A DNA stretch of 64,000 nt from Microvirga arabica (GCF_016811235.1 NZ_JAFBID010000008.1:1-64000); one strand, 5' to 3'. Positions 1-9,541 are shown, counted from the first letter of the stretch. Program-made: numbers and translations. Notes: generated by a model not told the origin, from the sequence alone.

Positions 1-540
1 CCTCCTGTTCGCAGAAGGGAATCACATTTCAGCCCAGACCGAAACCTCTTGAATCTGCCTTTCAGTCCGATGCTCTATGTACCGTTGGAGGAGTTGCTCG
101 CGCTGTCCGACATCGTTTCTCTTCATTGTCCGCTGACGCCCGCCACACATCACCTTATCGACGCGCAGGCTCTCGGGCGGATGAAGCGCGGCGTTATACT
201 CGTCAACACCAGCCGCGGAGCGGTGATCGACACCAGAGCGGCTCTGCGGGGACTGAAGGACGGCACCATCGGGCACCTCGGTCTTGACGTCTACGAGGAA
301 GAGGCGGACCTCTTCTTCGAGGATCTATCGCAGCGCTTCATCGGCGACGATGTGTTCGCCCGGCTGCTGACCTTTCCGAACGTGCTGATCACAGGGCACC
401 AAGCCTTCTTCACCCGGGAGGCGTTGACCAATATTGCCGAGGCGACCATCAGCAATATCACGTCCTTCGAGCGGACGGGGCACGCAGTGCACGAAGTCTC
501 CGTGGAGAAGATTGCCGCTAGGGGTCAGGGGAAGTCGTGA
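1..540 (+). CDS. D-lactate / 2-hydroxyacid dehydrogenase, C-terminal fragment
   Basis: The reading frame is open from the left edge and ends at a TGA. From about base 80 it matches the C-terminal half of LdhA-type NAD-dependent D-2-hydroxyacid dehydrogenases, which reduce pyruvate to D-lactate. The family motifs [13 protein letters not shown] (substrate Arg), GLDVYEEE (catalytic Glu) and GHQAFFT (catalytic His) are all present. The first 48 to 75 bases do not resemble the expected NAD-binding Rossmann segment in any of the three forward frames, although the family should have it directly upstream. The gene is therefore either cut and rearranged at its 5' side, leaving a non-functional remnant, or joined to unusual sequence outside the window. 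A TTG at 49 is the only internal start near the homologous part. Confidence 0.7.
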   Translation, partial: PPVRRRESHFSPDRNLLNLPFSPMLYVPLEELLALSDIVSLHCPLTPATHHLIDAQALGRMKRGVILVNTSRGAVIDTRAALRGLKDGTIGHLGLDVYEEEADLFFEDLSQRFIGDDVFARLLTFPNVLITGHQAFFTREALTNIAEATISNITSFERTGHAVHEVSVEKIAARGQGKS

Positions 541-863
541 CATAGAGGCAGTCTGGTGGCCTCCTTTGGCTTTCGTGCTTGCCGATGGTCACCCGGCGCT
601 GGCCTGCGGCTCACGCAGATCGCGGGACGGAGGGATTTCTTGAAGGACCGCCCTATTACAAATGAGTTCGTTTCGTAGATCCGTCCTATAGCTTTCTCCA
701 AATCCTCATCATCAGCTCCAATGTTTTTTACTATAGCTTGGAGAGAATTGTCACAACCCTCCTCTGGGCACGAGCTTCCCTCCCCCTGTAGTAATCCAAG
801 GGTCAAGCGTGCTAAGTTTTGTTCGAACTCATGTGCTCGCCTGAGCCTGCGAGCGTCAAAAAA
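541..863. other. Gene-poor, AT-richer intergenic stretch
   Basis: This stretch separates the dehydrogenase fragment from a possible regulator remnant. From about 640 it is clearly richer in A+T than the flanking genes. A minus-strand frame directly after the stop at 864-866 stays open to 525 and contains a Cys/Glu/Asp-rich segment, but it has only a TTG start, no clear ribosome binding site and no recognisable family. Decayed or acquired DNA is the best reading. Confidence 0.4.
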
Positions 864-1094
864 CTAAGCAGGAGTATTCTCAGAAGCAGCTTGGGCAATG
901 CCGATGATGGCGCGCTTCATCGCCTTACTTGGGATCTTCTCAAATGAAGCGAGCAGCTCAACGCCATCAGGGAATGATGCTACCGCTCTCCTACTCTCTG
1001 GTTCAGGTAAGAAGAAGCTCATCTCAACTCCCAAAATTGAAGCGGTCTGAGCTGAGCGGCTGAACTCAATCTGAGTGCGATATCCCCGCCTCAA
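864..1094 (-). pseudogene. Possible C-terminal remnant of an XRE-family regulator
   Basis: The 76-codon frame reads through a segment with SRSAQTASILGVEMSFFLPE and ends in a helical stretch ELLASFEKIPSKAMKRAIIG. This order (a helix, LGVxxSFFF, then a final Leu/Ala helix) resembles the region after the helix-turn-helix in short Cro/C1-type regulators of alphaproteobacteria. No DNA-binding domain lies upstream: the frame runs into the 3' end of hmuV. Only a TTG start is available. I read it as a truncated leftover, with chance similarity as the alternative. Confidence 0.35.
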
Positions 1095-1105
1095 CGCAAG
1101 TCGCT

Positions 1106-1890
<785 letters not shown>

Positions 1891-1894
<4 letters not shown>

Positions 1895-2973
1895 AGGGCC
1901 ATGCCTCCCGGGCGGCGCAGCAGGAGCCACAGGAAGAACGGCGCGCCGATGGCCGCGGTGAGGATGCCGATCGGCAGCTCCGCCGGCGCCACAATGGTGC
2001 GCGCCACGGTGTCGGCGGCCACAAGCAGGGCCGCGCCCAGCAGCGCCGATGCAGGCAGCAGCATCCGGTGGTCGGCGCCCGCCATCAGGCGCAGCACATG
2101 CGGCACGACGATCCCGACGAAGACGATCATGCCGGCGGCAGCGACCGAAGCCCCGACGGCAACCGCCACGAGCAGGATCGCCAGCGCTTTGACCCGCTGC
2201 ACCGGCACCCCGAGATGAAAGGCCTCCGCCTCGCCGAGCGCGAGGGCGTTCAAGCCGCGCGCGAGAAAGGGCGTGGCAAGAAGCGTGGGCAGGATGAAGG
2301 GCAAGACCGTCATGGTCTTTGCCCAGGTGGCGCCGCTCAAGGACCCGAGGGACCAAAAGGACAGATCGCGCAGCTGCCGGTCGTCGCTCAGGTAAGAGAA
2401 CAGGCCCATGACCGCGCCGGATAGCGCCCCGAAGGCGACGCCGGCGAGCAGCATGGTGGCGATCGAGGTGCGGCCGTTGCGCGTCGCCACGAGATAGAGC
2501 GCCAGCGTCGTCAGTAATCCGCCGGTAAAGGCGCCGATAGGCAGAATGGTGAAGGGCAGGGGCCCGATCAGGGGCGCCAGCAGCGCGTCTCCGAGAACGA
2601 TCGTCGTGGCGGCCGCCAGGGCCGCGCCTGCCGAGACGCCGATGAGCCCCGGATCGGCGAGCGGATTGCGGAAAAGACCCTGCATCAGGGCACCGGACGA
2701 GGCGAGCGCCGCGCCGATGAGGAGACCGAGCAGCAGACGCGGCAGACGCACCTGCAGGATGATGAGACCGTCGCCTCCGAGTGCCGACGTGCGGCCCATG
2801 ACGGCATCCGTGACGATGGACAGCGTGCGCGACAGCGGAACGCCCGTGGCCCCGAGGCCGAGCGCCACGAGGCTTACCAGCAGCACCAGCACGGCAAGCG
2901 CGCTCAGCAGCAAAGCCCTGGACTCGCGAAACCCCGCCCGGACGCGACCCTGTTGAAGCGCAACCGATGTCAT
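1891..2973 (-). CDS. hmuU: Heme ABC transporter permease HmuU
   Basis: This inner-membrane permease of the FecCD/BtuC type has 360 residues and about ten hydrophobic segments, beginning with one at residues 20-45. Family landmarks are RLPRLLLGLLIGAALASSG, the NPLADPGLIGV loop, and GIVVPHVLRL before the last helices, which is the coupling region for the ATPase. It overlaps hmuT upstream and hmuV downstream by 4 bp each, indicating translational coupling. The cluster with hemP and a TonB heme receptor supports heme rather than siderophore or cobalamin as substrate. Confidence 0.93.
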
Positions 2974-3824
2974 CGCTTCGCCTGATCGGGATGGAGCGCC
3001 GCCATGAGGTCGTGCGCCGCGTCGGGGGTGCGCGGACCGAAGCCGAGGAGGTAGAGCGAATCCATCACCACGAGGCGCCGGCCCTCGGCCGCGGGCGTCG
3101 CGGCGAAGGCCGGATAAGCGAAGGGGTTGGAGGCTGCGCCGCCGGGGCCGTGGTTCATCATGACGATGGCCTCGGGCGCGGCCGCGATCAGGCCTTCGTC
3201 GGACAGGGGCTTCCAGCCGGTGAGAGACGAGGCCGCATTGGTGGCTCCGGCCAGGGCGAGCATGGCGTCGGCCGTGGTTCCCTGACCGCCGACGAGCGGT
3301 CGTCCGTTCTGGAGCGACAGGACGAAGAGCGTGCGGGTCGGGCGCTTGACCTCGGCTCTGGCCTCGGCAAGCCCTGCAAAGCCTGCCTCGATCTCCTTCA
3401 CGAGCGCCAAGCCCTGCTCGGAGGCACCAAGAGCCTGCGCGATCACCTCGACACGCTTCACGATGCCGGCCGGGCTCGGCTCATCCGGCACACGGACAAT
3501 CGTGACGCCAGCCTGCTCGATCAGCTTCAAGGCATCGGGTGGACCGGCCCCCTCCGAGGCGACCAGGAGGCTCGGGTTGAGCGAGAGCACGCCCTCCGCA
3601 CCAAGGGCGCGGACATAGCCCACATTGGCTTTCGTCTTGAGCGCGTCGGCGGGGTACAGGCTCGTGGTATCCACGCCGACGATCTCCTCGTCGCGACCGA
3701 GCCGGTAGAGAATCTCCGTCACCGCGCCGCCGACGCTGACGATCCGACGGGCGGGGGTAGCACGCAGATGCGTGGCGCAGAGCAGGAGCGGCGAGGCGAG
3801 GAGCAGCGCGCGGCGTGACAGCAT
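2970..3824 (-). CDS. hmuT: Periplasmic heme-binding protein HmuT
   Basis: This binding protein of the heme importer has 284 residues, with an export signal at 1-22 (MLSRRALLLASPLLLC...). The class III solute-binding fold starts at RRIVSVGGAVTEILYRLG, the usual opening of HmuT/BhuT proteins. A Tyr in the VGYVRALGAEGVLSLNPSL segment is a candidate axial heme ligand. It is expected to receive heme from the outer-membrane receptor and deliver it to HmuU. The ATG lies 13 bp after the hemP stop, so both belong to one transcript. Confidence 0.9.
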   Translation of the reverse strand: MLSRRALLLASPLLLCATHLRATPARRIVSVGGAVTEILYRLGRDEEIVGVDTTSLYPADALKTKANVGYVRALGAEGVLSLNPSLLVASEGAGPPDALKLIEQAGVTIVRVPDEPSPAGIVKRVEVIAQALGASEQGLALVKEIEAGFAGLAEARAEVKRPTRTLFVLSLQNGRPLVGGQGTTADAMLALAGATNAASSLTGWKPLSDEGLIAAAPEAIVMMNHGPGGAASNPFAYPAFAATPAAEGRRLVVMDSLYLLGFGPRTPDAAHDLMAALHPDQAKR

Positions 3825-3837
3825 CGGGGACAGCCTC

Positions 3838-4008
3838 CTACTTGGTGAGGATCAGCTTGCCGCTGGCGGTGACGCGCAGGCGGTAGCGTTCGCCCCGGTG
3901 GAGGAGCACCACCTCACGACTTGCCCCGATCAGGCTTGCCACATCGATCTCTTTCGCCGGAGGTGTCCTGTCAGGTTTGATAGCCGACGATGAAGGCGGG
4001 TTGTGCAC
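3838..4008 (-). CDS. hemP: Hemin uptake protein HemP
   Basis: This small protein of 56 residues was found by reading the minus strand upstream of hmuT. It carries the HemP signature in its C-terminal two thirds: DVASLIGASREVVLLHRGE followed by YRLRVTASGKLILTK. HemP proteins are short factors, encoded in heme-uptake operons, that are needed for heme utilisation; some work ascribes a regulatory role to them. A GTG at 4008 is preceded by a GAGGGT ribosome binding site, and the frame is closed upstream by a TAA at 4024-4026, so the start is well constrained. It is the first gene of hemP-hmuTUV and is transcribed away from the heme receptor. Confidence 0.88.
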   Translation of the reverse strand: MHNPPSSSAIKPDRTPPAKEIDVASLIGASREVVLLHRGERYRLRVTASGKLILTK

Positions 4009-4032
4009 GATGACCCTCAGATTTTACTTGCT

Positions 4033-4096
4033 CTAAACTACACATAGGAATTTCACTCATGTATTCGTAGTTTAGAAGAATGTAAAACTACGAATA
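4033..4096. promoter_or_regulatory. Palindromic control region between hemP and the heme receptor
   Basis: This AT-rich divergent intergenic region contains a perfect 12-bp inverted repeat, TATTCGTAGTTT at 4062-4073 and AAACTACGAATA at 4085-4096. A further copy of the half, CTAAACTAC, lies at 4033-4041 facing GTAGTTTAG at 4067-4075. TTTAGAA at 4071-4077 equals one arm of the alphaproteobacterial Irr/ICE box, but the opposite arm is poor (4 of 7). Binding by an iron- or heme-responsive regulator (Irr, RirA or Fur-like) is inferred from position. Confidence 0.55.
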
Positions 4097-4251
4097 TCAG
4101 ACTCCATGTTGACGCAGTTACTTGATTTGGCTATCGGATGTAAACCCTTCTCCCGCAGGAGATGGGCAAGTAGCCAGCCAGCGTGAATTCGATTTCTGCG
4201 CGAGCCAGCCAGTCCTCAAGAAAAGCACTATGAAAGACTGGGATCGTCAGG

Positions 4252-6525
4252 ATGATTACCTTCCTGCGCGAAGGCCTTCGCGCGTCCACTTCACCCCTCG
4301 CCCTTCTCGTTCTCGCCCCACTTGCGGGCACGACGCTGATTACCGGCGCCCAGGCGCAAGCTCAGGGGCAGGCCCCGACGCCGGAAGCGCCTCTGTTCAC
4401 CACGCTCGACGCCATCACGGTCACGGCCGAGCGTGCGCCGACATCCGTCTATGACAGCCCCGCGACGGTGAGCGTCACGGCGCAGCAGGAGATCGACCAG
4501 AGGAACATCAACTCTCCGCGCGATCTCGCCCGCGAGGAGCCCGGCGTCTCCGTGGGCAACCAGCCCCCGCGCGGCGGCGCCACCAATTACGTGATCCGCG
4601 GCATCGGCGAGAACCGCGTGCGCGTGCAGGTGGATGGCGTCAAGATTCCGGACTTTCCCGAGACCAATATCGGGGCTGGCACCTATACCCGCGACTTCGT
4701 CGATTTCGATAGCCTGAAGCAGGTCGAGATCATCCGCGGTCCGTCCTCGGCTCTCTATGGCAGCGACGCCATCGGCGGCGTGGTCTCCTACGTCACCAAG
4801 GATCCGTCCGACTACCTCAACCTCGTCGGCAAGGATTGGTATCTCTCGGCCAAGACGGGTTACGACACCGAGGACAGAAGCTTCCTGCAGACCTACACCG
4901 GAGCCTGGCGCTTCGGGCCGTGGGAGTCGCTCATCCTCTACACCCATCGCCAAGGCCATGAGGTGAGGCCGAACCTCGACGACGATTCGACGCTGCGGCC
5001 CAACCCGCAGGACTTTTCCGCCGACAACGTGCTCGCCAAGCTGCTCTACAATGCAGGCGATTGGGGGCAGTTCAAGCTTACCGGCGAGTTCCTGCGCAAG
5101 GAGGTCGGCACGGAGCTTCTCAGCGACCGCTCGAACACCCCCGGCGGCGGTGGCATGCCTTTCAGCCGCGTGTTCGACTCTGACGCGGACGACACCACGA
5201 CCCGTCCGCGCCTGAGCTTCGACTGGACGCTGCCCGTGACCTGGTCCGTTGCCGATACGGTGCGCACCAGCGTGTACTGGACGAAGGTGGACCGCGAGGA
5301 GAAGACCCTGCAGCAGCGCGGCACATCCTTCACAGGCCCGCCGGCCGAGCCCAACCGGATCCGCTTCTCGGATTTCGGTTTCAACCAGGAGATCTACGGC
5401 GCCGAGGTCCAGTTCTCGGGCACCCGCCAATGGGGCGAGTGGGAGCACAGCTTCATTTACGGCGCCTCCGTCGACTCGACCACCACGTCGCGTCCGCGCA
5501 ACAGGATCGAGCGAAATCTCGACACGGGCGTCGAGACGCCCACGATCTCCGGCGAGAACTTCCCCAACAAGAATTTCCCCGACACGGAGACGGTGCAGGC
5601 CGGCCTCTACGTGCAGGATACCGCGCGCTACGGAAGGCTCCGGATCATTCCCGCCATCCGCTTCGACACCTACCATCTCGATCCGAACCCGGATGCGGAT
5701 TTCGACCGCTCGAACCAGCGCGACTTTGGTGTCGAGGAGCAGAACGAGCTCGCCGTCTCGCCCAAATTCGGCATCACCTATGACCTGACGGATCAGCTGC
5801 GCGTGTTTAGTCAATATGCCCGGGGTTTCCGCGCACCACCCTACGACACGGCGAATTTCGGCTTCTCGAATCCGGTCTTCTTCTATGAGATCCTGCCGAA
5901 CGGCAATCTCAAGCCGGAGACCAGCGACGGCTTCGAGGTGGGCCTGCGCGGGCGCTTCGACAACGGCTCCAGCTTCCAGGTGTCGGGCTTCTACAATCTG
6001 TATAACGACTTCATCGAGACGGTGACCGTCGGCACGTCGCCGGCGGGCCTCACCCAGTTCCAGTACCAGAACCTGTCGAATGTGCGGATCTGGGGCGTCG
6101 AGGCCAAGGGCGACTGGCGCCTCACCCCGAACTGGTCGATCTTCGGAGCGCTCGCCTATGCGCAGGGCGAGGATGAGGAGACGGGGCTCCCCATCGACTC
6201 CGTCGATCCGTTCACGGCCCATGCGGGCATCCGCTACCAGCACGAGGCCGGCTGGGGCGCCGAGGTTCGGGCGCGGGGTGCTGCGGGTAAGAACCGGGTC
6301 AGCGATGCGACCTATTTCCGGCCCGATTCCTATGTGACGATGGATGCACTGGTCTTCTACGACCCGACGCCGAACCTCTCGCTCAATCTGAGCGCCTACA
6401 ACCTTCTGGATGCCGAGTACCACAACGCCCAGGATGTGGCCGGCGTGCTGGCCACCAACCGCAACCTCGATCTGTTGCGCGCATCGGGCCGCACCTTCGC
6501 GCTCAACGCGACGATCCGCTGGTGA
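4252..6525 (+). CDS. hmuR: TonB-dependent heme/hemoglobin receptor
   Basis: This outer-membrane receptor brings heme into the periplasm using TonB energy. The 757-residue protein has a signal peptide (about 1-36), a TonB-box-like segment DAITVTA, a plug domain at about 60-185 ending with EIIRGPSSALYGSDAIGGVV, and a 22-strand-type barrel ending in Trp. RGFRAPPY and the following NP...GNLKPE region match the FRAP/NPNL block that carries a heme ligand in HmuR-type receptors. It is divergent from hemP-hmuTUV and heads a second transcript with the heme-processing genes. TonB, ExbB and ExbD are not in the window. The symbol is assigned by family and context. Confidence 0.9.
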   Translation: MITFLREGLRASTSPLALLVLAPLAGTTLITGAQAQAQGQAPTPEAPLFTTLDAITVTAERAPTSVYDSPATVSVTAQQEIDQRNINSPRDLAREEPGVSVGNQPPRGGATNYVIRGIGENRVRVQVDGVKIPDFPETNIGAGTYTRDFVDFDSLKQVEIIRGPSSALYGSDAIGGVVSYVTKDPSDYLNLVGKDWYLSAKTGYDTEDRSFLQTYTGAWRFGPWESLILYTHRQGHEVRPNLDDDSTLRPNPQDFSADNVLAKLLYNAGDWGQFKLTGEFLRKEVGTELLSDRSNTPGGGGMPFSRVFDSDADDTTTRPRLSFDWTLPVTWSVADTVRTSVYWTKVDREEKTLQQRGTSFTGPPAEPNRIRFSDFGFNQEIYGAEVQFSGTRQWGEWEHSFIYGASVDSTTTSRPRNRIERNLDTGVETPTISGENFPNKNFPDTETVQAGLYVQDTARYGRLRIIPAIRFDTYHLDPNPDADFDRSNQRDFGVEEQNELAVSPKFGITYDLTDQLRVFSQYARGFRAPPYDTANFGFSNPVFFYEILPNGNLKPETSDGFEVGLRGRFDNGSSFQVSGFYNLYNDFIETVTVGTSPAGLTQFQYQNLSNVRIWGVEAKGDWRLTPNWSIFGALAYAQGEDEETGLPIDSVDPFTAHAGIRYQHEAGWGAEVRARGAAGKNRVSDATYFRPDSYVTMDALVFYDPTPNLSLNLSAYNLLDAEYHNAQDVAGVLATNRNLDLLRASGRTFALNATIRW

Positions 6526-6589
6526 TCTTTTGGACGCGCGGGGGTCGCTTGTCTCCCGCGCGTCCGCTTTGCAGACAACGGAGACACCC

Positions 6590-6928
6590 ATGTTCATCGC
6601 CATGAACCGCTTCAAGGTTTTGAAGGACGCCATGCAGGAATTCGAGCAGCGCTGGCTCACGCGGGAGAGCTACCTGCACGAGCTCGACGGCTTCATCGAA
6701 TTCCACATGCTGCGCGGCCCCGAACGCGAGGATCATGTGCTCTATTCCTCGCACACCGTCTGGGCCTCGAAGGCGCAGTTCGAAGCCTGGACGCGCTCCG
6801 AGCAGTTCCGTGCCTCGCATACGCGCGCCAGCACGGGCTCCAACAAGCCTCTGACCCTGGGCCATCCGGAATTCGAAGGTTTCGAAGTGATCCAAACCAT
6901 CGGCCTGACGGCGAAAGCGGCGGAGTAA
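6590..6928 (+). CDS. Heme-degrading monooxygenase (IsdG/HmuQ-like, ABM fold)
   Basis: This 112-residue protein of the antibiotic-biosynthesis-monooxygenase fold is of the type that in rhizobia (HmuQ/HmuD) cleaves heme to release iron. The start MFIAMNRFKVL with the Asn at position 6, the central FIEFHMLRGPE strand, and YSSHTVWASKAQFEAWTRSEQF match the IsdG-like dimeric ferredoxin fold. A His in SSHT or in the ASHTRAS helix could be the heme ligand. It begins 64 bp after the receptor stop with GGAG upstream and is followed 4 bp later by hutX. Confidence 0.85.
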   Translation: MFIAMNRFKVLKDAMQEFEQRWLTRESYLHELDGFIEFHMLRGPEREDHVLYSSHTVWASKAQFEAWTRSEQFRASHTRASTGSNKPLTLGHPEFEGFEVIQTIGLTAKAAE

Positions 6929-6932
6929 GAGA

Positions 6933-7442
6933 ATGACCCTTCCCGTGAACGAACTGATCCGCCAGGATCTCGCGGCAAAGCCGGACGGCATCCTCGAGCA
7001 GGTTGCGGAAAGCCGCGGCGTGCCGATGCAGGCCGTGCTCGATTGCCTTCCGCCCGAGGCCGCCCTGCGGGTGCCCGGCGACCTCTACCAGGAGATCTGG
7101 CAGGACCTGACCGAGTGGGGCGTAATCACCCTCGTGGTGCATACCCGCGATGGCGTGTTCGAATGCGAGGGGAGCATTCCGGCCGGAACCTTGGGCCATG
7201 GCTATTTCAACATCCACGGGGAGACGCCCATCGGCGGGCACTTGAGGATGGAGCGCTGCCGGTCCATCTATTTCATCGATCGCCCTTTCTTCGGCAAGAG
7301 GTCCTGCTCGGTGCAGTTCGTCAACCAGGAGGGCGGCGTGATGTTCAAGATCTTCGTGGGCCGCCACGAGGACCGCGCGCTCAGGCCGGACCAGGTTGCC
7401 CGGTTCGAGGCCCTGCGCGCGCAATATCAAAAGACCTCGTGA
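6933..7442 (+). CDS. hutX: Cytosolic heme-binding protein HutX
   Basis: This heme utilisation protein of the HutX/ChuX family accepts imported heme and passes it to a degrading enzyme. It has 169 residues, with the family block WGVITLVVHTRDGVFECEGS, then GTLGHGYFNIHGETPIGGHL and MFKIFVGRHEDR. It starts 4 bp after the monooxygenase stop and is followed by hugZ, the usual partner, so import, trafficking and degradation are encoded together. Confidence 0.9.
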   Translation: MTLPVNELIRQDLAAKPDGILEQVAESRGVPMQAVLDCLPPEAALRVPGDLYQEIWQDLTEWGVITLVVHTRDGVFECEGSIPAGTLGHGYFNIHGETPIGGHLRMERCRSIYFIDRPFFGKRSCSVQFVNQEGGVMFKIFVGRHEDRALRPDQVARFEALRAQYQKTS

Positions 7443-7468
7443 GCGGCATCCAGGGAGCAACAAGGCCA

Positions 7469-8224
7469 ATGGCAAAGGATCCGTTCCTGCCCGTCGACGA
7501 CGATGCCCGCGGGCTTGCCAAGAAGCTCATGCGCACGGTGCGGTCGGGCGCGCTCGCCACCAACGATGCGCAGAGCGGCATGCCGTTTGCAAGCCTCGTG
7601 CAGGTGGGAACGGATCTCGACGGCGCGCCCGTCATCCTCACCTCGCAGCTCTCGGCTCATACGCAACTGCTGGAAGCCGATCCGCGCTGCTCGCTGCTCC
7701 TGTCATCCGTGGGCAAAGGCGATCCGCTGGCCCATCCGCGCCTGACCCTCCTGGCGACGGCTCACAGGCTCGACCGGGAAAGCCCCGAGACGCAGCGGAT
7801 CCGCCGCCGCTACCTGCTGCAGCATCCCAAGGCCGAACTCTATGTGGACTTTCCCGATTTCGCCTTCTGGCGCCTGGCGGTCGTGTCGGGCAGCCTCAAC
7901 GGCGGCTTCGGCCGCGCCTATCGCATGGCCAGGGAGGATCTGCTGGCGGATCTGTCCGGGTTCTTCGACTTCTACGATTTCGAGGCGCAGGCCGTGGAGC
8001 ACATGAACGAGGATCATGCCGATGCGGTGGCGCTTTATGCCACGCAGCTCTGCGGCGCCCGCGAGGGGGCATGGCGCCTGATCGGCATCGACCCGGAAGG
8101 CGTTCAGATGGCGCTCGGCGACGAGATCCTGCGGCTGCCCTTTCCAAGGGCGCTCACCGGTCCGCATGAGGTGCGGCCGATGCTGATCCGGCTGGCGAAC
8201 GAGGCGCGGGGCCGGATTTCATAA
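7469..8224 (+). CDS. hugZ: HugZ-family heme oxygenase
   Basis: This protein of 251 residues has two domains. The N-terminal split-barrel of the pyridoxamine-phosphate-oxidase type (about 5-160) includes GMPFASLVQVGTDLDGAP and WRLAVVSGSLNGGFGRAYRM. The C-terminal DUF2470 domain is marked by VEHMNEDHADAVALYA. HugZ proteins bind and oxidatively open heme; together with the IsdG-like protein upstream this gives two possible heme-degrading activities in one operon. The ATG at 7469 follows AGGGAG at a normal distance, 26 bp after hutX; longer upstream frames overlap hutX and are rejected. Confidence 0.88.
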   Translation: MAKDPFLPVDDDARGLAKKLMRTVRSGALATNDAQSGMPFASLVQVGTDLDGAPVILTSQLSAHTQLLEADPRCSLLLSSVGKGDPLAHPRLTLLATAHRLDRESPETQRIRRRYLLQHPKAELYVDFPDFAFWRLAVVSGSLNGGFGRAYRMAREDLLADLSGFFDFYDFEAQAVEHMNEDHADAVALYATQLCGAREGAWRLIGIDPEGVQMALGDEILRLPFPRALTGPHEVRPMLIRLANEARGRIS

Positions 8225-8345
8225 GGTAAGCCCGGCAGGCCTGTGGCAGAATGGTTCTTGCCTTGAGCACTTAAGGATCGCATCAAGAGGCCGGGTCGCG
8301 CACCATCATCGCCCGATCTGCCGGTCCAGGATTCCTCCGTCGACG

Positions 8346-9251
8346 ATGCGCCTTCCCTCTGTTCCTCCCCAGGCCCGCTCGATCCTCGCGGCCATCACTG
8401 ACGCGGGCGTGCGATTCTCGCGCAACGACGGCCTTGCCATGGCAAGCCATGTGGCGCTCTCGCTGGTGATCGCGCTCTTTCCCTTCCTGATCTGCGTTGC
8501 GGCCCTGGCGGCCCTTCTCGGCGCCGGGCGGATCTCCACCCATATCATTCACCTGCTCTTCGACTTCTGGCCCGAGGGAGTCGCAGGTCCGCTGGCGCGG
8601 GAGGCCGACAAGGTTCTCATCCCCCGCCGGAACGTGCTGACGATCAGCGTCGTGCTGACCCTGCTGGTCGCCACCAATGGCGTGGAAAGCTTGCGGATCG
8701 CCCTGTGCCGGGCCTATGGGGTCGACCGGTTCCGGCCCTGGTGGCAGGCCCGGCTGATCGGCGTGGGCTTCGTGCTGATCGGCGCGGGAGCGCTGGTGGC
8801 CTCAGCGGTCCTCGTGGTGCTGTGGCCGTCGTTGTGGCGTGCCGCGGTGCTGTCGATGCCGGACTTGAAGGCTCTGGGCCTGACCTACGACGCCGTTCGC
8901 TATGGGCTGGCCTCCGTCGTCCTGGTGGCGGGCCTCGCCGCCACCCATCTCTGGCTGCCGGATGCCCGGCCCCGCGCAGCGCATGTGCTGCCCGGCATCG
9001 CCGCGACCCTGGTCCTGTGGCTTGCGGGAGCCAGCCTCTACGGCGAGTTCCTGGCCAACATGACCCACCTGAAGGCCACCTATGCGGGCCTTGCCGGCAT
9101 CCTGACGGCGCTGATCTTTCTGCAGATCTCTGCGGCGATCTTCATCTTCGGGGCCGAACTCAACGCCGCCCTGCGGCGGCGCGCGAAGTTGGCCCACGAT
9201 CGAGCCTCAGCCATCGTGGAAGTCGAGCCTGCTGGTGCGGCGCAGGCTTAA
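8346..9251 (+). CDS. YihY/BrkB-family inner membrane protein
   Basis: This polytopic membrane protein has 301 residues and six hydrophobic segments. MASHVALSLVIALFPFLICV, GVESLRIALCRAYGVDRFRPWW and LKATYAGLAGILTALIFLQ are hallmarks of the YihY/virulence factor BrkB family, once mislabelled ribonuclease BN. Its biochemical function is not established; roles in envelope integrity or transport are suggested for the family. It is 121 bp downstream of hugZ in the same direction and probably separately transcribed. Its stop overlaps the stop of a short convergent gene. Confidence 0.85.
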   Translation: MRLPSVPPQARSILAAITDAGVRFSRNDGLAMASHVALSLVIALFPFLICVAALAALLGAGRISTHIIHLLFDFWPEGVAGPLAREADKVLIPRRNVLTISVVLTLLVATNGVESLRIALCRAYGVDRFRPWWQARLIGVGFVLIGAGALVASAVLVVLWPSLWRAAVLSMPDLKALGLTYDAVRYGLASVVLVAGLAATHLWLPDARPRAAHVLPGIAATLVLWLAGASLYGEFLANMTHLKATYAGLAGILTALIFLQISAAIFIFGAELNAALRRRAKLAHDRASAIVEVEPAGAAQA

Positions 9252-9409
9252 CTGACGCCCTCGTCCTGCTTTCTCTCGCAATCGCGTTTCGGACTCTGCT
9301 GCGAAGGGCGCTGCTCCTGCGCGATGACAGTATTCTCGGTGGGCGCTTCCGTCGCGAAGGATGGAGCGGCGAAGATCGTCAACAAGGCGAGGGAGAGGAT
9401 GCGCAGCAT
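9248..9409 (-). CDS. Small secreted protein of unknown function
   Basis: This 53-residue protein has a clear export signal (MLRILSLALLTIFAAPSFA, cleavage expected after residue 19). The mature part is short, polar and rich in Gln, Glu and charged residues, with one Cys. I do not recognise the family. A longer frame starting at 9556 would place the signal peptide internally, so the ATG at 9409 is preferred. The gene is convergent with the YihY-type gene and shares its last 4 bp. Confidence 0.5.
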   Translation of the reverse strand: MLRILSLALLTIFAAPSFATEAPTENTVIAQEQRPSQQSPKRDCERKQDEGVS

Positions 9410-9504
9410 GTCGGTCGTTCCCTGATCGAGGCAGGCTGATGCTAGGCCCACAGAGGCATGATGGCCAGCCGGTTTCGAACGATTTCGGCAGGCGTTCATA
9501 CCCT

Positions 9505-9534
9505 CTTGAAAACTGGGAAAACGCTTCCTAAAAT
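9505..9534 (+). promoter_or_regulatory. Possible sigma-32-type promoter of the Hsp20 gene
   Basis: CTTGAA at 9505-9510 equals the heat-shock -35 element. CCTAAAAT at 9527-9534 is a loose -10 at a spacing of 16. It would place the transcript start just before the RNA thermometer. The -10 match is weak. Confidence 0.3.
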
Positions 9535-9541
9535 CATGATT

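Noticed and set aside
4291..6660. 789-codon minus-strand frame opposite the heme receptor
   Set aside because: Composition typical of GC-rich antisense shadows (Val/Arg/Glu/Ala); the receptor on the plus strand has a full domain match.
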